Below, piece by piece: positions 17,233 through 24,995 of a stretch of 34,408 nt of DNA. Source of the stretch: Methyloversatilis discipulorum (GTDB lineage: Bacteria > Pseudomonadota > Gammaproteobacteria > Burkholderiales > Rhodocyclaceae). The position numbers were made by a program, and so were the translations under genes. The notes below the pieces were generated by a model, which was not told the origin of the DNA, did no database searches, and was given only the letters and a program-made list of their open reading frames with translations. The number at the start of each line of letters is the position of its first letter. The stretch's first letter is position 1. The stretch covers positions 1 through 34,408 of the forward strand of contig NZ_JADMJL010000051.1 in NCBI RefSeq assembly GCF_018780585.1. The letters are read 5' to 3'.

Positions 17233-18237
17233 TTACTTGGCCAGGAAGCCTGCGTCCTTCATCAGGCCGTAGTGCATCGCTTCCGACTTGCCGACCCAGT
17301 CGGCAAATTCCTTGCCGCTCATGAAGGTCTGCTTGAACGCGCCCTTCTTCATGAAGTCGGCCCACTCCGGCGTCTCGCGCACCTTCTTGAACAGATTGAC
17401 GTAGAAGTCGACCTGTTCCTGCGTGACACCCGGCGCCAGGAACACGCCGCGCAGCATCAGGTACTCGATCGGTACGCCGGCGCTCTTGCAGGTCGGGATG
17501 TCGCCCCAGGCCTGGGTCGCGGTCACCTTCTCGTTGTACGGCAGCTTTTCACTGTCCATGATGCACAGCGGACGCAGCTTGCCGCCACGCCAGTGGGCTT
17601 CCGCCTCGATCGGGTTGTTCACCGTCGAATTGACGTGACCGCCGACCAGTTGCACCGCCACGTCGCCACCGCCCTTGAACGGCACGTAAGTCATCTTCTT
17701 GCCGGTCGCCTTGTCGATCATCGCGGTGATGATCTGGTCTTCCTGCTTCGACCCGGTACCGGCCATCTTGAAGGTGTTGGCCGGCTTGGCCTTGATGTCG
17801 TCGATGTATTCCTTGGCCGTCTTGTACGGCGCATCGGCGTTCACCCACAGCACGAACTGGTCGAGCGCCAGCATCGCGCCCGGGGTCAGGTCACGCCAGT
17901 TGAACGGGACACCGGTCGCCAGCGGCGTGGTGAACAGGTTCGACAGGGTGATGATGATCTTGTGCGGGTCGCCCTTGGCGCCCTTCACTTCGAGGAAACC
18001 TTCCGCGCCGGCACCGCCGGACTTGTTGACGACGACCAGCGGCTGGGCCATCAGCTTGTTCTTGGCCACGACGCCCTGGATGAAACGGGCCATCTGGTCG
18101 GCGCCGCCACCGGTACCGGCCGGCACGACGAACTCGACCGGCTTGGTCGGTTCCCAGGCATTCGCGGCACCGGTCAGACCGATGGTCGCGATGGCGGTCA
18201 CGAGGGCGCGGCCGGCCCACTTTCCGAGTTTGGTCAT
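17233..18237 (-). CDS. tctC: Bug-type periplasmic binding protein TctC
   Basis: This is the periplasmic solute-binding protein of the TTT transporter (334 residues). The signal peptide runs from MTKLGK to GAANA (residues 1-27). The mature protein has the Bug-family start, VEFVVPAGTGGGADQMARF, which contains the carboxylate-binding loop, and later the conserved TFKMAGTGSKQEDQI and YVPFKGGGDVAVQLVGGHV. AAAGGAG lies 9 nt upstream of the ATG at 18237, and the frame open further upstream overlaps the CoA ligase gene, so this start is secure. It follows the ligase gene by 49 bp. Bug proteins bind small carboxylic acids; the binding residues read here do not settle which one. Confidence 0.95.
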   Translation of the reverse strand: MTKLGKWAGRALVTAIATIGLTGAANAWEPTKPVEFVVPAGTGGGADQMARFIQGVVAKNKLMAQPLVVVNKSGGAGAEGFLEVKGAKGDPHKIIITLSNLFTTPLATGVPFNWRDLTPGAMLALDQFVLWVNADAPYKTAKEYIDDIKAKPANTFKMAGTGSKQEDQIITAMIDKATGKKMTYVPFKGGGDVAVQLVGGHVNSTVNNPIEAEAHWRGGKLRPLCIMDSEKLPYNEKVTATQAWGDIPTCKSAGVPIEYLMLRGVFLAPGVTQEQVDFYVNLFKKVRETPEWADFMKKGAFKQTFMSGKEFADWVGKSEAMHYGLMKDAGFLAK

Positions 18238-18286
18238 GTGCAAGTCTCCTTTATTGTTGATGCGGTAGTGCGCGGAAGGGGATGGC

Positions 18287-19813
18287 TCAGCCACCCAGAC
18301 CCAGCTTCTGGGCGAGACCGATGCGTTGCAGCTTGCCGGTCGCACCCTTGGGGATTTCATCCATGAACAGGATCTTGCGCGGAACCTTGAAGTCGGCCAG
18401 TCGCGTCGCGGCGAAGGCGGTGATTTCCTTGTCGGTGGCCTGCTGACCTTCACGCAGCACGACCACGGCGCCCACTTCCTCGCCCAGCTTGGGGTGGGGG
18501 ATGCCGAAGGTGACGACCTGCGCCACGGCGGGGTGATCCATCAGCACTTCGTCGACTTCGCGCGGCGAAATCTTCTCGCCGCCGCGGTTGATGATTTCCT
18601 TCAGGCGGCCGGTCAGCGACAGATAGCCCTCGGCGTCCTTGCTGCCCTGGTCGCCGGTGCGGAACCAGCCGTTGGTGAAGCCTTCCTTGTTGGCCTTTTC
18701 GTTGTTCTCGTAACCCGGGGTGACGTTGGCACCGCGGATGACGATTTCGCCGATCTCGCCGGCCGGCAGGATGTTGCCGTCGTCGTCCATGATCTCGACT
18801 TCCGGACCGGCGGCCAGGCCGACGGAACCCGGCTTGCGGGCGCGCGGCGGCAGCGGGTTGGACGCCATCTGGTGCGACGCCTCGGTCATGCCATAGGCCT
18901 CGATCAGCGGAGCGCCGAAGGTTTCCTCCAGCTCGCGGATGACCTGCGGCGGAATCGACGACGACGACGAGCGCATGAAGCGCAGCGGGTTGCGTTCGAT
19001 GATTTCCTTGTTGCGCGAGGCGCGCGACAGGATGGCCTGGTGCATGGTCGGCACCGCCGTGTACCAGGTCGGGTGCGCTTCATCCATCAGCGAGAAGAAC
19101 TTCAGTGCATCGAAGCCCGGCGTGCAGAACACCGAAGCACCGGCCGACAGCGGCGCCATGATGCCGGCGATCAGGCCGTGAATATGGAACAGCGGCATGA
19201 TGTTCAGGCCGCGGTCCTTTTCGGTGAAGGCCAGCGTGGCGCGGATGTTCTGCGCCGAAGCGGACACGTTGCGCTGGGTCAGCGGAACGATCTTCGGACG
19301 CGAGGTCGTACCCGAGGTATGCAGCACCAGTGCGACGTCGTCCGCCTGCGCGGCGCCGCCGTTGGCGGCCGGGGCGACGGCCGCGGCTTCACGCGGCTCC
19401 AGGCTGAAATCGCCGGCGGCTTCGTTCGCCACCAGGTCGATCACGCGCACGCCCAGCTTCTTCGCCACCTCGATCGCCGGCGACACGCTGCCGCGCTCGA
19501 CGACCAGGGCCTTGGCATTCAGGTCGGACAGGTAGAACTCGAATTCCTCGGCGCGGTAGCCCGGATTCAGCGGCGCGGCGGTGGCACCGGAAGCAATGCT
19601 GATGAAGGCGCTGGCCATGTCCGGGCCATTCGGCAGGACGATGGCGACGCGGTCGTTGCGACCCACACCCAGTTCATTCAGACGTGCGACGGTGCGCGTC
19701 ATCAGTGCGCGCAGATTGCCGAAGCTCAGATCGGTGCGCGCGGGCGCGGACAGCGCCACTGCCGAATCGGCACCGGTGGAAAACAGCTCGGCAAGCGTGG
19801 AAATACCGGACAT
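18287..19813 (-). CDS. AMP-forming CoA ligase of the oxalyl-CoA synthetase (AAE3/Pcs60) type
   Basis: This is an ANL-superfamily acyl-CoA synthetase (508 residues) that makes an acyl-adenylate from ATP and a carboxylate, then a CoA thioester. It has the P-loop TSGTTSRPK (167-174 region), the A5 motif EAYGMTEAS (305-313), the hinge GRLKEIINRGGEKISP (402-417), and the catalytic lysine K494 in GATGKLQR. The stretches PLFHIHGLIAGIM, TWYTAVPTMHQ, RSSSSSIPP and MASNPLP follow the plant/yeast oxalyl-CoA synthetase family (AAE3, Pcs60) closely, as I recall those sequences. The frame extends upstream to 20077, but the ATG at 19813 has CGGAG 9 nt upstream and gives a normal N-terminus. It is the first gene of the operon with TctCBA and a PanE-type reductase. 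Oxalate as substrate is inferred, not shown. Confidence 0.85.
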   Translation of the reverse strand: MSGISTLAELFSTGADSAVALSAPARTDLSFGNLRALMTRTVARLNELGVGRNDRVAIVLPNGPDMASAFISIASGATAAPLNPGYRAEEFEFYLSDLNAKALVVERGSVSPAIEVAKKLGVRVIDLVANEAAGDFSLEPREAAAVAPAANGGAAQADDVALVLHTSGTTSRPKIVPLTQRNVSASAQNIRATLAFTEKDRGLNIMPLFHIHGLIAGIMAPLSAGASVFCTPGFDALKFFSLMDEAHPTWYTAVPTMHQAILSRASRNKEIIERNPLRFMRSSSSSIPPQVIRELEETFGAPLIEAYGMTEASHQMASNPLPPRARKPGSVGLAAGPEVEIMDDDGNILPAGEIGEIVIRGANVTPGYENNEKANKEGFTNGWFRTGDQGSKDAEGYLSLTGRLKEIINRGGEKISPREVDEVLMDHPAVAQVVTFGIPHPKLGEEVGAVVVLREGQQATDKEITAFAATRLADFKVPRKILFMDEIPKGATGKLQRIGLAQKLGLGG

Positions 19814-20009
19814 ACGAACTCCGAAAAACTCAGGAAACAAAGGAATGGATGGGTGCATCCGCTTCCGCGACGGAGCCACGTGCGTCGTATGGACACACGG
19901 GACGAACGGCAGCTGAGTCTTTCCCAGATCGAACGGGTGTTCAAGACGCGCTGCCGCAAAACAGCCGCGCACAGCAAAGCTGACGCAGCAGATCTCTACG
20001 ACGGAGCAA

Positions 20010-20031
20010 TGTGTAACAGATGCGTTACACA
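20010..20031. promoter_or_regulatory. 22-bp palindrome, candidate operator of the oxalate-type operon
   Basis: TGTGTAAC-AGATGC-GTTACACA is a perfect inverted repeat with 8-bp arms and a 6-nt spacer, typical of a dimeric repressor or activator site. It lies about 197 bp upstream of the CoA ligase start, with a GC-rich hairpin on its far side. No divergent regulator gene is present, so the regulator must be encoded elsewhere. Confidence 0.55.
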
Positions 20032-20038
20032 GCAAAGA

Positions 20039-20059
20039 CCGCGGCTGGTATGGCCGCGG
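20039..20059 (-). terminator. GC-rich hairpin downstream of 6S RNA
   Basis: CCGCGGC and GCCGCGG form a 7-bp stem with a 7-nt loop. On the minus strand it is followed by TCTTT. It could terminate transcription from the zapBA-6S side before the operon promoter, but the T tail is weak. Confidence 0.3.
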
Positions 20060-20150
20060 CCGGAGGAGGGAGGCCACTTCTGGTGACCGGCCCGTACCCG
20101 GGGTAGTGGGCGTCGGGCTTGCAACACTCTACGGTACCGCTTTGTAGGGG

Positions 20151-20328
20151 ACCCCCGCGCATGTCGCTAGGCCGGCATCCTGAACCGAGGGTTCAGAGCG
20201 GCCGCGTCCCTGCCGCATCAGGCGCATCCCCGAGAGGTGCGCACAACAGCGGCGTCCATGGTTCGCGACCTTATGCCAATGAGACATTGGTTCAAGGAAT
20301 CTATGACCTTGGCGAACACCGCAGGGGA
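20151..20328 (-). ncRNA. ssrS: 6S RNA
   Basis: 6S RNA mimics an open promoter and sequesters sigma-70 RNA polymerase in stationary phase. Evidence is position and structure. It lies about 37 nt downstream of zapA on the same strand, as in many beta- and gammaproteobacteria. The ends pair: CCCCTGCG at the 5' end with CGCGGGGG at the 3' end. In the 3' half, TGAACC-CTC-GGTTCA (20181-20195) is the small hairpin seen in E. coli 6S RNA as the repeated GAACC/GGTTC element. The GGTGTTCGCC stretch near the 5' end also matches the family. Upstream, TTGCAG and TATCAA about 19 nt apart could be the promoter. The exact ends are approximate. The usual downstream gene ygfA is absent; the CoA ligase operon follows instead. 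Confidence 0.88.
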
Positions 20329-20365
20329 TTGATACGCAAGGTCTTTCACCTTGCTGCAACCGCCT

Positions 20366-20671
20366 CTAGAAGAGCTTTTCCTGTGCGGAAAGCGCTTCGT
20401 CGATACGCGACTGCATGGCGTTGATTCTACGCCGCAGCGGCACCAAATCAACACCGCCGGTCGCCTGCATCTGAAAAATTTCGTGTGCCAGGTTGAGCGC
20501 ACACATGACGGCGAGGCGCTCGCCGGAGGCGCGCGTGGCCTCGGCAAGATCGCGCATGCGCCGTTCGACAAGTTCGACCGATGCGTTCAGCGCATCGCGT
20601 TCGCCCTCGCGGCACTGCACCCGATACTCGCGGCCGAGTATGGTGATTTCGACGAGATTCGATTCGCTCAT
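20366..20671 (-). CDS. zapA: Cell division protein ZapA
   Basis: This is a FtsZ-binding protein that bundles Z-ring filaments at midcell. It has 101 residues, the usual length. The N-terminal beta strands start VEITILGREYRVQC, with the family's basic Arg/Gly turn, followed by a long helix. The MCALNLAHEIFQ segment matches the conserved ALNxxHE part of ZapA. The C-terminal half (PLRRRINAMQSRIDEALS) is coiled coil. The start overlaps the stop of the upstream small coiled-coil gene by ATGA, so the two are translationally coupled. 6S RNA follows. Confidence 0.93.
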   Translation of the reverse strand: MSESNLVEITILGREYRVQCREGERDALNASVELVERRMRDLAEATRASGERLAVMCALNLAHEIFQMQATGGVDLVPLRRRINAMQSRIDEALSAQEKLF

Positions 20672-20862
20672 TCCTGAGGCAGCCTTTCGAGCAGACCGCT
20701 CACCTTTTCACGCGCCGCGGCGACCTTGTCGCCGAGCACCTTGTTCTCGCCTTCGAGCGCCGCGACACGGTTCCGCAGAACGATGTTCTCGTCATGCAGT
20801 GCGCGGAAGCGACCGAGCAGGATGTCTAGCCGGTCGCCGAGCTGGTTGATGTCATGATCCAT
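20668..20862 (-). CDS. ZapB-like small coiled-coil protein (64 aa)
   Basis: This short, strongly helical protein has heptad repeats (LGDRLDILLGRFRALHDENIVLRNRVAALEGENKVLGDKVAAAREKVSGLLERL). It matches the TIGR02449/ZapB-like coiled-coil proteins encoded directly upstream of zapA in many proteobacteria, which are thought to act with ZapA at the Z-ring. I chose the ATG at 20862; the open frame further up to 20955 has no coiled coil and would overlap the cobU promoter. Its stop overlaps zapA's start in an ATGA. The gene is divergent from cobU. Confidence 0.82.
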   Translation of the reverse strand: MDHDINQLGDRLDILLGRFRALHDENIVLRNRVAALEGENKVLGDKVAAAREKVSGLLERLPQE

Positions 20863-20913
20863 CGGCGAACTATAGGTGGGTGCCGCCGGGCCGGTCAAGA
20901 CGAGGTGTGGCCG

Positions 20914-20919
20914 TACAAT
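20914..20919 (+). promoter_or_regulatory. Putative -10 box (TACAAT) of cobU
   Basis: TACAAT sits 31 nt before the chosen GTG start of cobU in the gap divergent from the zapB-like gene. The -35 is weak (around 20891-20896). I see no cobalamin riboswitch between this box and the gene. Confidence 0.45.
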
Positions 20920-20949
20920 TCGCGCCCACCAGCAACGGAGCGAAAAGCA

Positions 20950-21486
20950 GTGCACGAACTGATTCTAGGTGGGGCCCGCAGCGGCAAGAGCGCGTACGCC
21001 GAAGCGCTGGCGACGGACAGCGGGCTGACGGTAACCATGATGGTGACAGCCGAGGCGCGCGACGGTGAGATGGCGACGCGCATCGAGCGCCATCGCGCCA
21101 ACCGGCCGGCGCACTGGCCTGTGGTCGAAGCACCGCTGCATCTGGCATCCGCGCTGCGTGATGCCGCCGCGGCCGACCGCTTCATCGTCGTCGACTGCCT
21201 GACGCTTTGGCTGTCCAATCTGCTGATGGATATGGACGATGCGCCGGGCGCTGCGCTGCCCGGACTTTTCGTGCGCGAGTGCGCGGCACTGATCGACGCT
21301 CTGCCGACTCTGCCGGGCCGGATCGCACTGGTATCGAACGAGGTCGGCAGCGGCATCGTGCCGATGGGGCGCCTGTCGCGCGTGTTCGTCGATGAAGCCG
21401 GCCGGCTGCACCAGGCGCTGGCCCGCGTCTGTCCGCGGGTGACGCTGGTCACCGCCGGGCTTCCGCTGGCGCTGAAGCGGCCGTGA
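20950..21486 (+). CDS. cobU: Adenosylcobinamide kinase / guanylyltransferase CobU
   Basis: This is a bifunctional enzyme of cobalamin assembly and salvage that phosphorylates adenosylcobinamide and then transfers GMP to give AdoCbi-GDP. At 178 residues it matches the family. The Walker A loop is GGARSGKS (7-14). RIERHR carries His48, equivalent to the guanylylated His46 of Salmonella CobU. VVDCLTLWLSNLL is the Walker B region, and SNEVGSGIVP is the conserved nucleotide loop. The GTG at 20950 is the right start because the P-loop then begins at residue 7; a longer frame upstream is spurious. It overlaps the next gene by 4 bp (GTGA), so cobU and cobC are coupled. Confidence 0.95.
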   Translation: MHELILGGARSGKSAYAEALATDSGLTVTMMVTAEARDGEMATRIERHRANRPAHWPVVEAPLHLASALRDAAAADRFIVVDCLTLWLSNLLMDMDDAPGAALPGLFVRECAALIDALPTLPGRIALVSNEVGSGIVPMGRLSRVFVDEAGRLHQALARVCPRVTLVTAGLPLALKRP

Positions 21487-22049
21487 GCGCGCGCCGACTC
21501 TGGCTGGTGCGGCATCCGCCGGTCGCAGTGGAACGCGGCATCTGTTACGGGCGGTCCGACGTGGCACTGGCAGCGCCGGTTGCCGCTGCCGCGGCGACGC
21601 TGCGCGGCGAGTTGCCGGTCGGTGCGACGATCCTGAGCAGTCCGCTGCGCCGTTGCGCCGAACTGGCGCGGGCGCTGTCGGACACGGTGACCTTCGACCA
21701 CCGCCTGCAGGAGATGGATTTCGGCGAATGGGAAATGAGGCGCTACGACACGCTGCCGCGTGCCGACATCGACCTCTGGTCCGCCGACGTGTGGGGCTTC
21801 CGCATCCCGGGTGGCGAATCGGCGGCGGACATGGCGGCGCGCACGTGGGCCGCCTGGGAGGAATGGGGTGCAGCGGAGAGCGGCGACCTCGTCGTGGTCG
21901 CGCACGGCGGTCCGCTCCGGGTGATGGCAGGCCGGCTGCTCGGCCTGCCGCAGAACGACTGGCTGGACATCGCCTGTCCGCAGGGTGCGTGCATCAGGCT
22001 GGAATCCGGCGCGGACGGCACCTGGCGTCGCGGCGAGACCGCAAAATGA
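21483..22049 (+). CDS. cobC: Histidine phosphatase, alpha-ribazole phosphatase type (CobC)
   Basis: This is a histidine-phosphatase-superfamily protein (188 residues), most likely the alpha-ribazole-5'-phosphate phosphatase that finishes the lower ligand of cobalamin. The catalytic loop is LVRHPPV (His11), with the RHP variant of the usual RHG found in many CobC proteins. Other motifs are SSPLRRCAELA, LQEMDFGEWE (conserved acid) and the second histidine in VVAHGGPLRVM. It starts with GTG overlapping the cobU stop. A bidirectional terminator follows the stop directly. CobU next door is strong context, but the superfamily is broad and the substrate is inferred. Confidence 0.85.
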   Translation: MSARRLWLVRHPPVAVERGICYGRSDVALAAPVAAAAATLRGELPVGATILSSPLRRCAELARALSDTVTFDHRLQEMDFGEWEMRRYDTLPRADIDLWSADVWGFRIPGGESAADMAARTWAAWEEWGAAESGDLVVVAHGGPLRVMAGRLLGLPQNDWLDIACPQGACIRLESGADGTWRRGETAK

Positions 22050-22075
22050 AAAAGCCACCCTTGCGGGTGGCTTTT
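22050..22075. terminator. Bidirectional terminator between cobC and the small secreted protein
   Basis: AAAAGCCACCC-TTGC-GGGTGGCTTTT forms an 11-bp stem with A/T runs on each side, immediately after the cobC stop and before the convergent minus-strand gene. It can serve both directions. Confidence 0.9.
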
Positions 22076-22098
22076 CCGGTACGGCACTGAAACGTCGA

Positions 22099-22359
22099 TC
22101 AGCGGGTCGCTTCGGCCTTCTCGACGCGCTTTTCGGCGGACGATTCGGCAACGCGGGCGCTGTCCACCTTGCGGGTGAACACCCAGCGCGACGGCGTCTT
22201 CACGAAGGCGTAGCCGGTGGGCGCGTCGATGAACACCTTGTAGTCTTCGGGGTGTCCGACGGCAGCGGACGACACCGAAGCTTCGGTGGCGGCCGATGCG
22301 CCAAGCGTGGCGATCGCAAGACTGGTCGCGAGAGCGATGCGGAATGCAGTGGTTTTCAT
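22099..22359 (-). CDS. Small secreted protein of unknown function (86 aa)
   Basis: I do not recognise this family. The signal peptide is MKTTAFRIALATSLAIATLGASA (cleavage near residue 23). The mature part is about 60 residues, with a central conserved-looking core (FIDAPTGYAFVKTPSRWVFTRKV) followed by a charged Glu/Lys/Arg/Ala helix at the C-terminus (SSAEKRVEKAEATR). The A-AGGAG ribosome site is strong, 8 nt before the ATG. It is convergent with cobC across a good terminator and divergent from the second histidine phosphatase gene. Confidence 0.75.
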   Translation of the reverse strand: MKTTAFRIALATSLAIATLGASAATEASVSSAAVGHPEDYKVFIDAPTGYAFVKTPSRWVFTRKVDSARVAESSAEKRVEKAEATR

Positions 22360-22573
22360 GGTGATGCTCCTTGCAAGTTAAAAAGCTGTCGTTGAGTTCA
22401 ATGTAGTGCACCGCAACAAACCTTTCAACCCCTACGTCTGCCTTGGTTTGCCTCAGATCAAGTAAGAATTTTTTGCAGCGCATCAAAGTGCATACGCGAC
22501 GTTACACAGTGCTCCAGGTGTGCCGGCTGGCGGGTGCGCCGTCACGCTGCTGTCATTGCATGAACGCAACACG

Positions 22574-23155
22574 ATGAACGAACTGTTCCGTCTGACTGAT
22601 CCACTGGACCTGTATCTGGTCCGCCATCCGAAGCCGGCCGTCGATCCCGCCCTGTGCTACGGCGCCGTCGATCTGCCGGTGGCCGAGGACGTCGCCGCCT
22701 GCGCCGCACGGCTTGCGCCGCTGCTGCCCACCGACGCGCGCGTCGTCAGCAGCCCGCTGACGCGGGCCCGTCTGCTGGCCGAGGCGGTATCGCCGACGGT
22801 GCATCTGGACGCGCGGCTGCGCGAGCTTGATTTCGGTGACTGGGAACTGAAGCCCTTCGCCGACATTCCGGCGGAAGGCTTCGAGGTGTGGGGCAGCACG
22901 CTGATCGACTTCCGCGCCCCCGGCGGCGAGCTGTACGCGGACATGGCAGCGCGCGTCTGGGACGCTTTCGAGGCGCAGCGCGCGGGTACCGGTGCGCTGG
23001 TCGTGGTCGCGCACAACGGACCGATGCGCGCGCTGACCGGCACCCTGCTCGGCCTGCCGCCAAGCCGCTGGCTCAATCTGGAGTTCGAGTTCGGCCGCGT
23101 CACCCATCTGGCGATCGGCCCGCTCGGACCCAAGCTGCGCAGCTTCAATCGCTGA
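22574..23155 (+). CDS. Second CobC-like histidine phosphatase
   Basis: This is a second histidine-phosphatase protein (193 residues from the ATG at 22574) related to the cobC product 1 kb upstream. Matching motifs are LVRHPKP, SSPLTRARLLAEA, RLRELDFGDWELK and VVAHNGPMRA. In the last of these a Gly of the usual AHGGP is replaced by Asn, with the catalytic His kept. Like the first copy it uses RHP, not RHG. The frame stays open to 22520, but the ATG at 22574 gives a normal N-terminus. The two proteins look like paralogues that have diverged, so this one may act on alpha-ribazole phosphate or another phosphoester. Confidence 0.8.
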   Translation: MNELFRLTDPLDLYLVRHPKPAVDPALCYGAVDLPVAEDVAACAARLAPLLPTDARVVSSPLTRARLLAEAVSPTVHLDARLRELDFGDWELKPFADIPAEGFEVWGSTLIDFRAPGGELYADMAARVWDAFEAQRAGTGALVVVAHNGPMRALTGTLLGLPPSRWLNLEFEFGRVTHLAIGPLGPKLRSFNR

Positions 23156-23236
23156 CGTCGGCGTGCAGAGCAAGCACGGATGAACAGAGCCTCGCCGGAT
23201 CAAGGATAATCCGCGCTTCTCCGCCTGACGCCCGCC

Positions 23237-24988
23237 ATGAATTCACCCCAGGTTTCAAGCCGCGCGCTGTATATGCGTCTGCTCGGCTACGTGCGCCCCT
23301 ACTGGATCGCCTTTGCCGTCTCCATCGTCTGCATGGCATTGACCGCGGCGGCGGAACCGGTCTTCCCGGCGTTGATGAAGTCGCTGCTCGACGGCGGTTT
23401 CGGCGGCCAGGATCCGCAGGCGGTGTGGTTCTACCCGCTGGCCATCGTGCTGCTGTTCGCCGTGCGCGGCGTGTTCGGCTTCATCGCCGACTACGCCTTC
23501 GCCTGGGCCGCCAACAACGTGGTGCTCGATCTGCGGCGCGCCATGTTCGGCCGCCTGCTGGCGCTGCCGACCGACTTCTTCGACAACAACTCGTCCGGCG
23601 CGCTGATTTCGAAGGTCGCCTACGACGTGCAGGGCGTGACGCAGGCGGCGACCAACGTGATCACCGTGTTCGTGCGCGATACGCTCACCGTGGCCGGTCT
23701 GCTCGCCTGGCTGCTGTGGCTGAACTGGAAGCTCACGCTGATCGTGCTCGGCATGCTGCCGCTGATCGCGCTCATCGTGCGGCTCAGTTCGCGTCGCATC
23801 CGCGAATCTGCGCGCGGCGCGCAGACGGCGATGGGCAGCATCGCGCATACGCTGGAAGAGACCATCGAGGCGCACAAGGTGGTCAAGATATTCGGTGGCC
23901 AGGACTACGAAATGGGCCGCTTCGACGCCGCCTGCCGCAAGCAGCGCCGGCAGAACATGCGCAACATCGTCGCCGCCTCACTGGTGTCGCCGATGACCCA
24001 GGTGCTCACCGCGGTGGCACTGGGCATCGTCATCGCGGTCGCGCTGGCCGATTCGGCGGCCAATCGCACCACGGTCGGCGGCTTCATGGGCTTCGTCACC
24101 GCGATGCTGATGCTGCTGGCGCCGCTGAAGCGCCTGACCGACGTTAACGCGCCGCTGCAGCGCGGGCTGGCGGCGGCGGAAAGCGTGTTCCAGCTGATCG
24201 ACCAGCAGGCCGAACGCGACAGCGGCACGGTGGAACTGGAGCGCGCGCGCGGACGCATCGACTTCGACCAGCTCGGCTTCGGCTATCCGGGCCGCGAACT
24301 GCGGGTGCTGCAGCACTTCGATCTGTCGATCGCGCCAGGCGAGACAGTGGCGCTGGTGGGCGCCTCCGGCTCCGGCAAGACCACGCTGGCCCATCTGCTG
24401 GCGCGCTTCTACACGCCGACCTCGGGACGCATCCTGCTCGACGGGCACGACATCCAGAACGTGAAGCTGGCCAGCCTGCGCGCGAACATGGCGCTGGTGA
24501 GCCAGGACGTCGTGCTGTTCAACGACACGGTGGCGGCCAACATCGCCTACGGCGCGCTGCGCGGCACCGACCGCGCAGATATCGAGGCGGCGGCTCGCGC
24601 CGCCTATGCGCTGGATTTCATCCAGGCGATGCCGGAAGGCTTCGACACCATGATCGGCGAGAACGGCGTCAAGCTGTCGGGCGGCCAGCGCCAGCGGCTG
24701 GCGATCGCGCGCGCGCTGCTGAAGGACGCGCCGGTGCTGATACTGGACGAAGCCACCTCGGCACTGGACACCGAATCCGAGCGTCAGGTGCAGGCCGCGC
24801 TCGAAGTGCTGATGAAGAACCGCACGACGCTGGTGATCGCACACCGGCTGTCCACCATCGAGCGCGCCGACCGCATCGTCGTGATGGACCGCGGCCGCAT
24901 CGCCGAGATCGGCAAGCATGCCGACCTGCTGGCAGCGGGCGGCATGTACGCCGGCCTCTACAACTCGCAGCTCGGTGGCGGCGAGTGA
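23237..24988 (+). CDS. msbA: MsbA-type lipid A export ABC transporter
   Basis: This is an inner-membrane half-transporter (583 residues) that flips lipid A-core across the inner membrane. The N-terminal six-helix domain covers about residues 1-310. The nucleotide-binding domain has Walker A GASGSGKTT (375-383), the signature LSGGQRQR (480-487), Walker B LILDEATS (501-508) and the switch histidine in VIAHRLSTIERAD. IGENGVKLSGGQRQRLAIARALLKDAPVLILDEATSALD follows MsbA closely, and the length is exact for the family. A GATAAT at 23205-23210 may be the -10. The next gene is convergent, starting 8 nt away. Confidence 0.93.
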   Translation: MNSPQVSSRALYMRLLGYVRPYWIAFAVSIVCMALTAAAEPVFPALMKSLLDGGFGGQDPQAVWFYPLAIVLLFAVRGVFGFIADYAFAWAANNVVLDLRRAMFGRLLALPTDFFDNNSSGALISKVAYDVQGVTQAATNVITVFVRDTLTVAGLLAWLLWLNWKLTLIVLGMLPLIALIVRLSSRRIRESARGAQTAMGSIAHTLEETIEAHKVVKIFGGQDYEMGRFDAACRKQRRQNMRNIVAASLVSPMTQVLTAVALGIVIAVALADSAANRTTVGGFMGFVTAMLMLLAPLKRLTDVNAPLQRGLAAAESVFQLIDQQAERDSGTVELERARGRIDFDQLGFGYPGRELRVLQHFDLSIAPGETVALVGASGSGKTTLAHLLARFYTPTSGRILLDGHDIQNVKLASLRANMALVSQDVVLFNDTVAANIAYGALRGTDRADIEAAARAAYALDFIQAMPEGFDTMIGENGVKLSGGQRQRLAIARALLKDAPVLILDEATSALDTESERQVQAALEVLMKNRTTLVIAHRLSTIERADRIVVMDRGRIAEIGKHADLLAAGGMYAGLYNSQLGGGE

Positions 24989-24995
24989 CAGGGCT

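Noticed and set aside
20863-20949. Possible cobalamin riboswitch upstream of cobU
   Set aside because: The gap is far too short and lacks the conserved B12-box; not present.
22448-22461. FNR-like TTGCC-TCAG-ATCAA upstream of the second CobC-like gene
   Set aside because: Two mismatches in one half-site and no supporting context.
22498-22510. GTTACACAG half-site resembling the operon palindrome
   Set aside because: Only one arm is present; probably chance.
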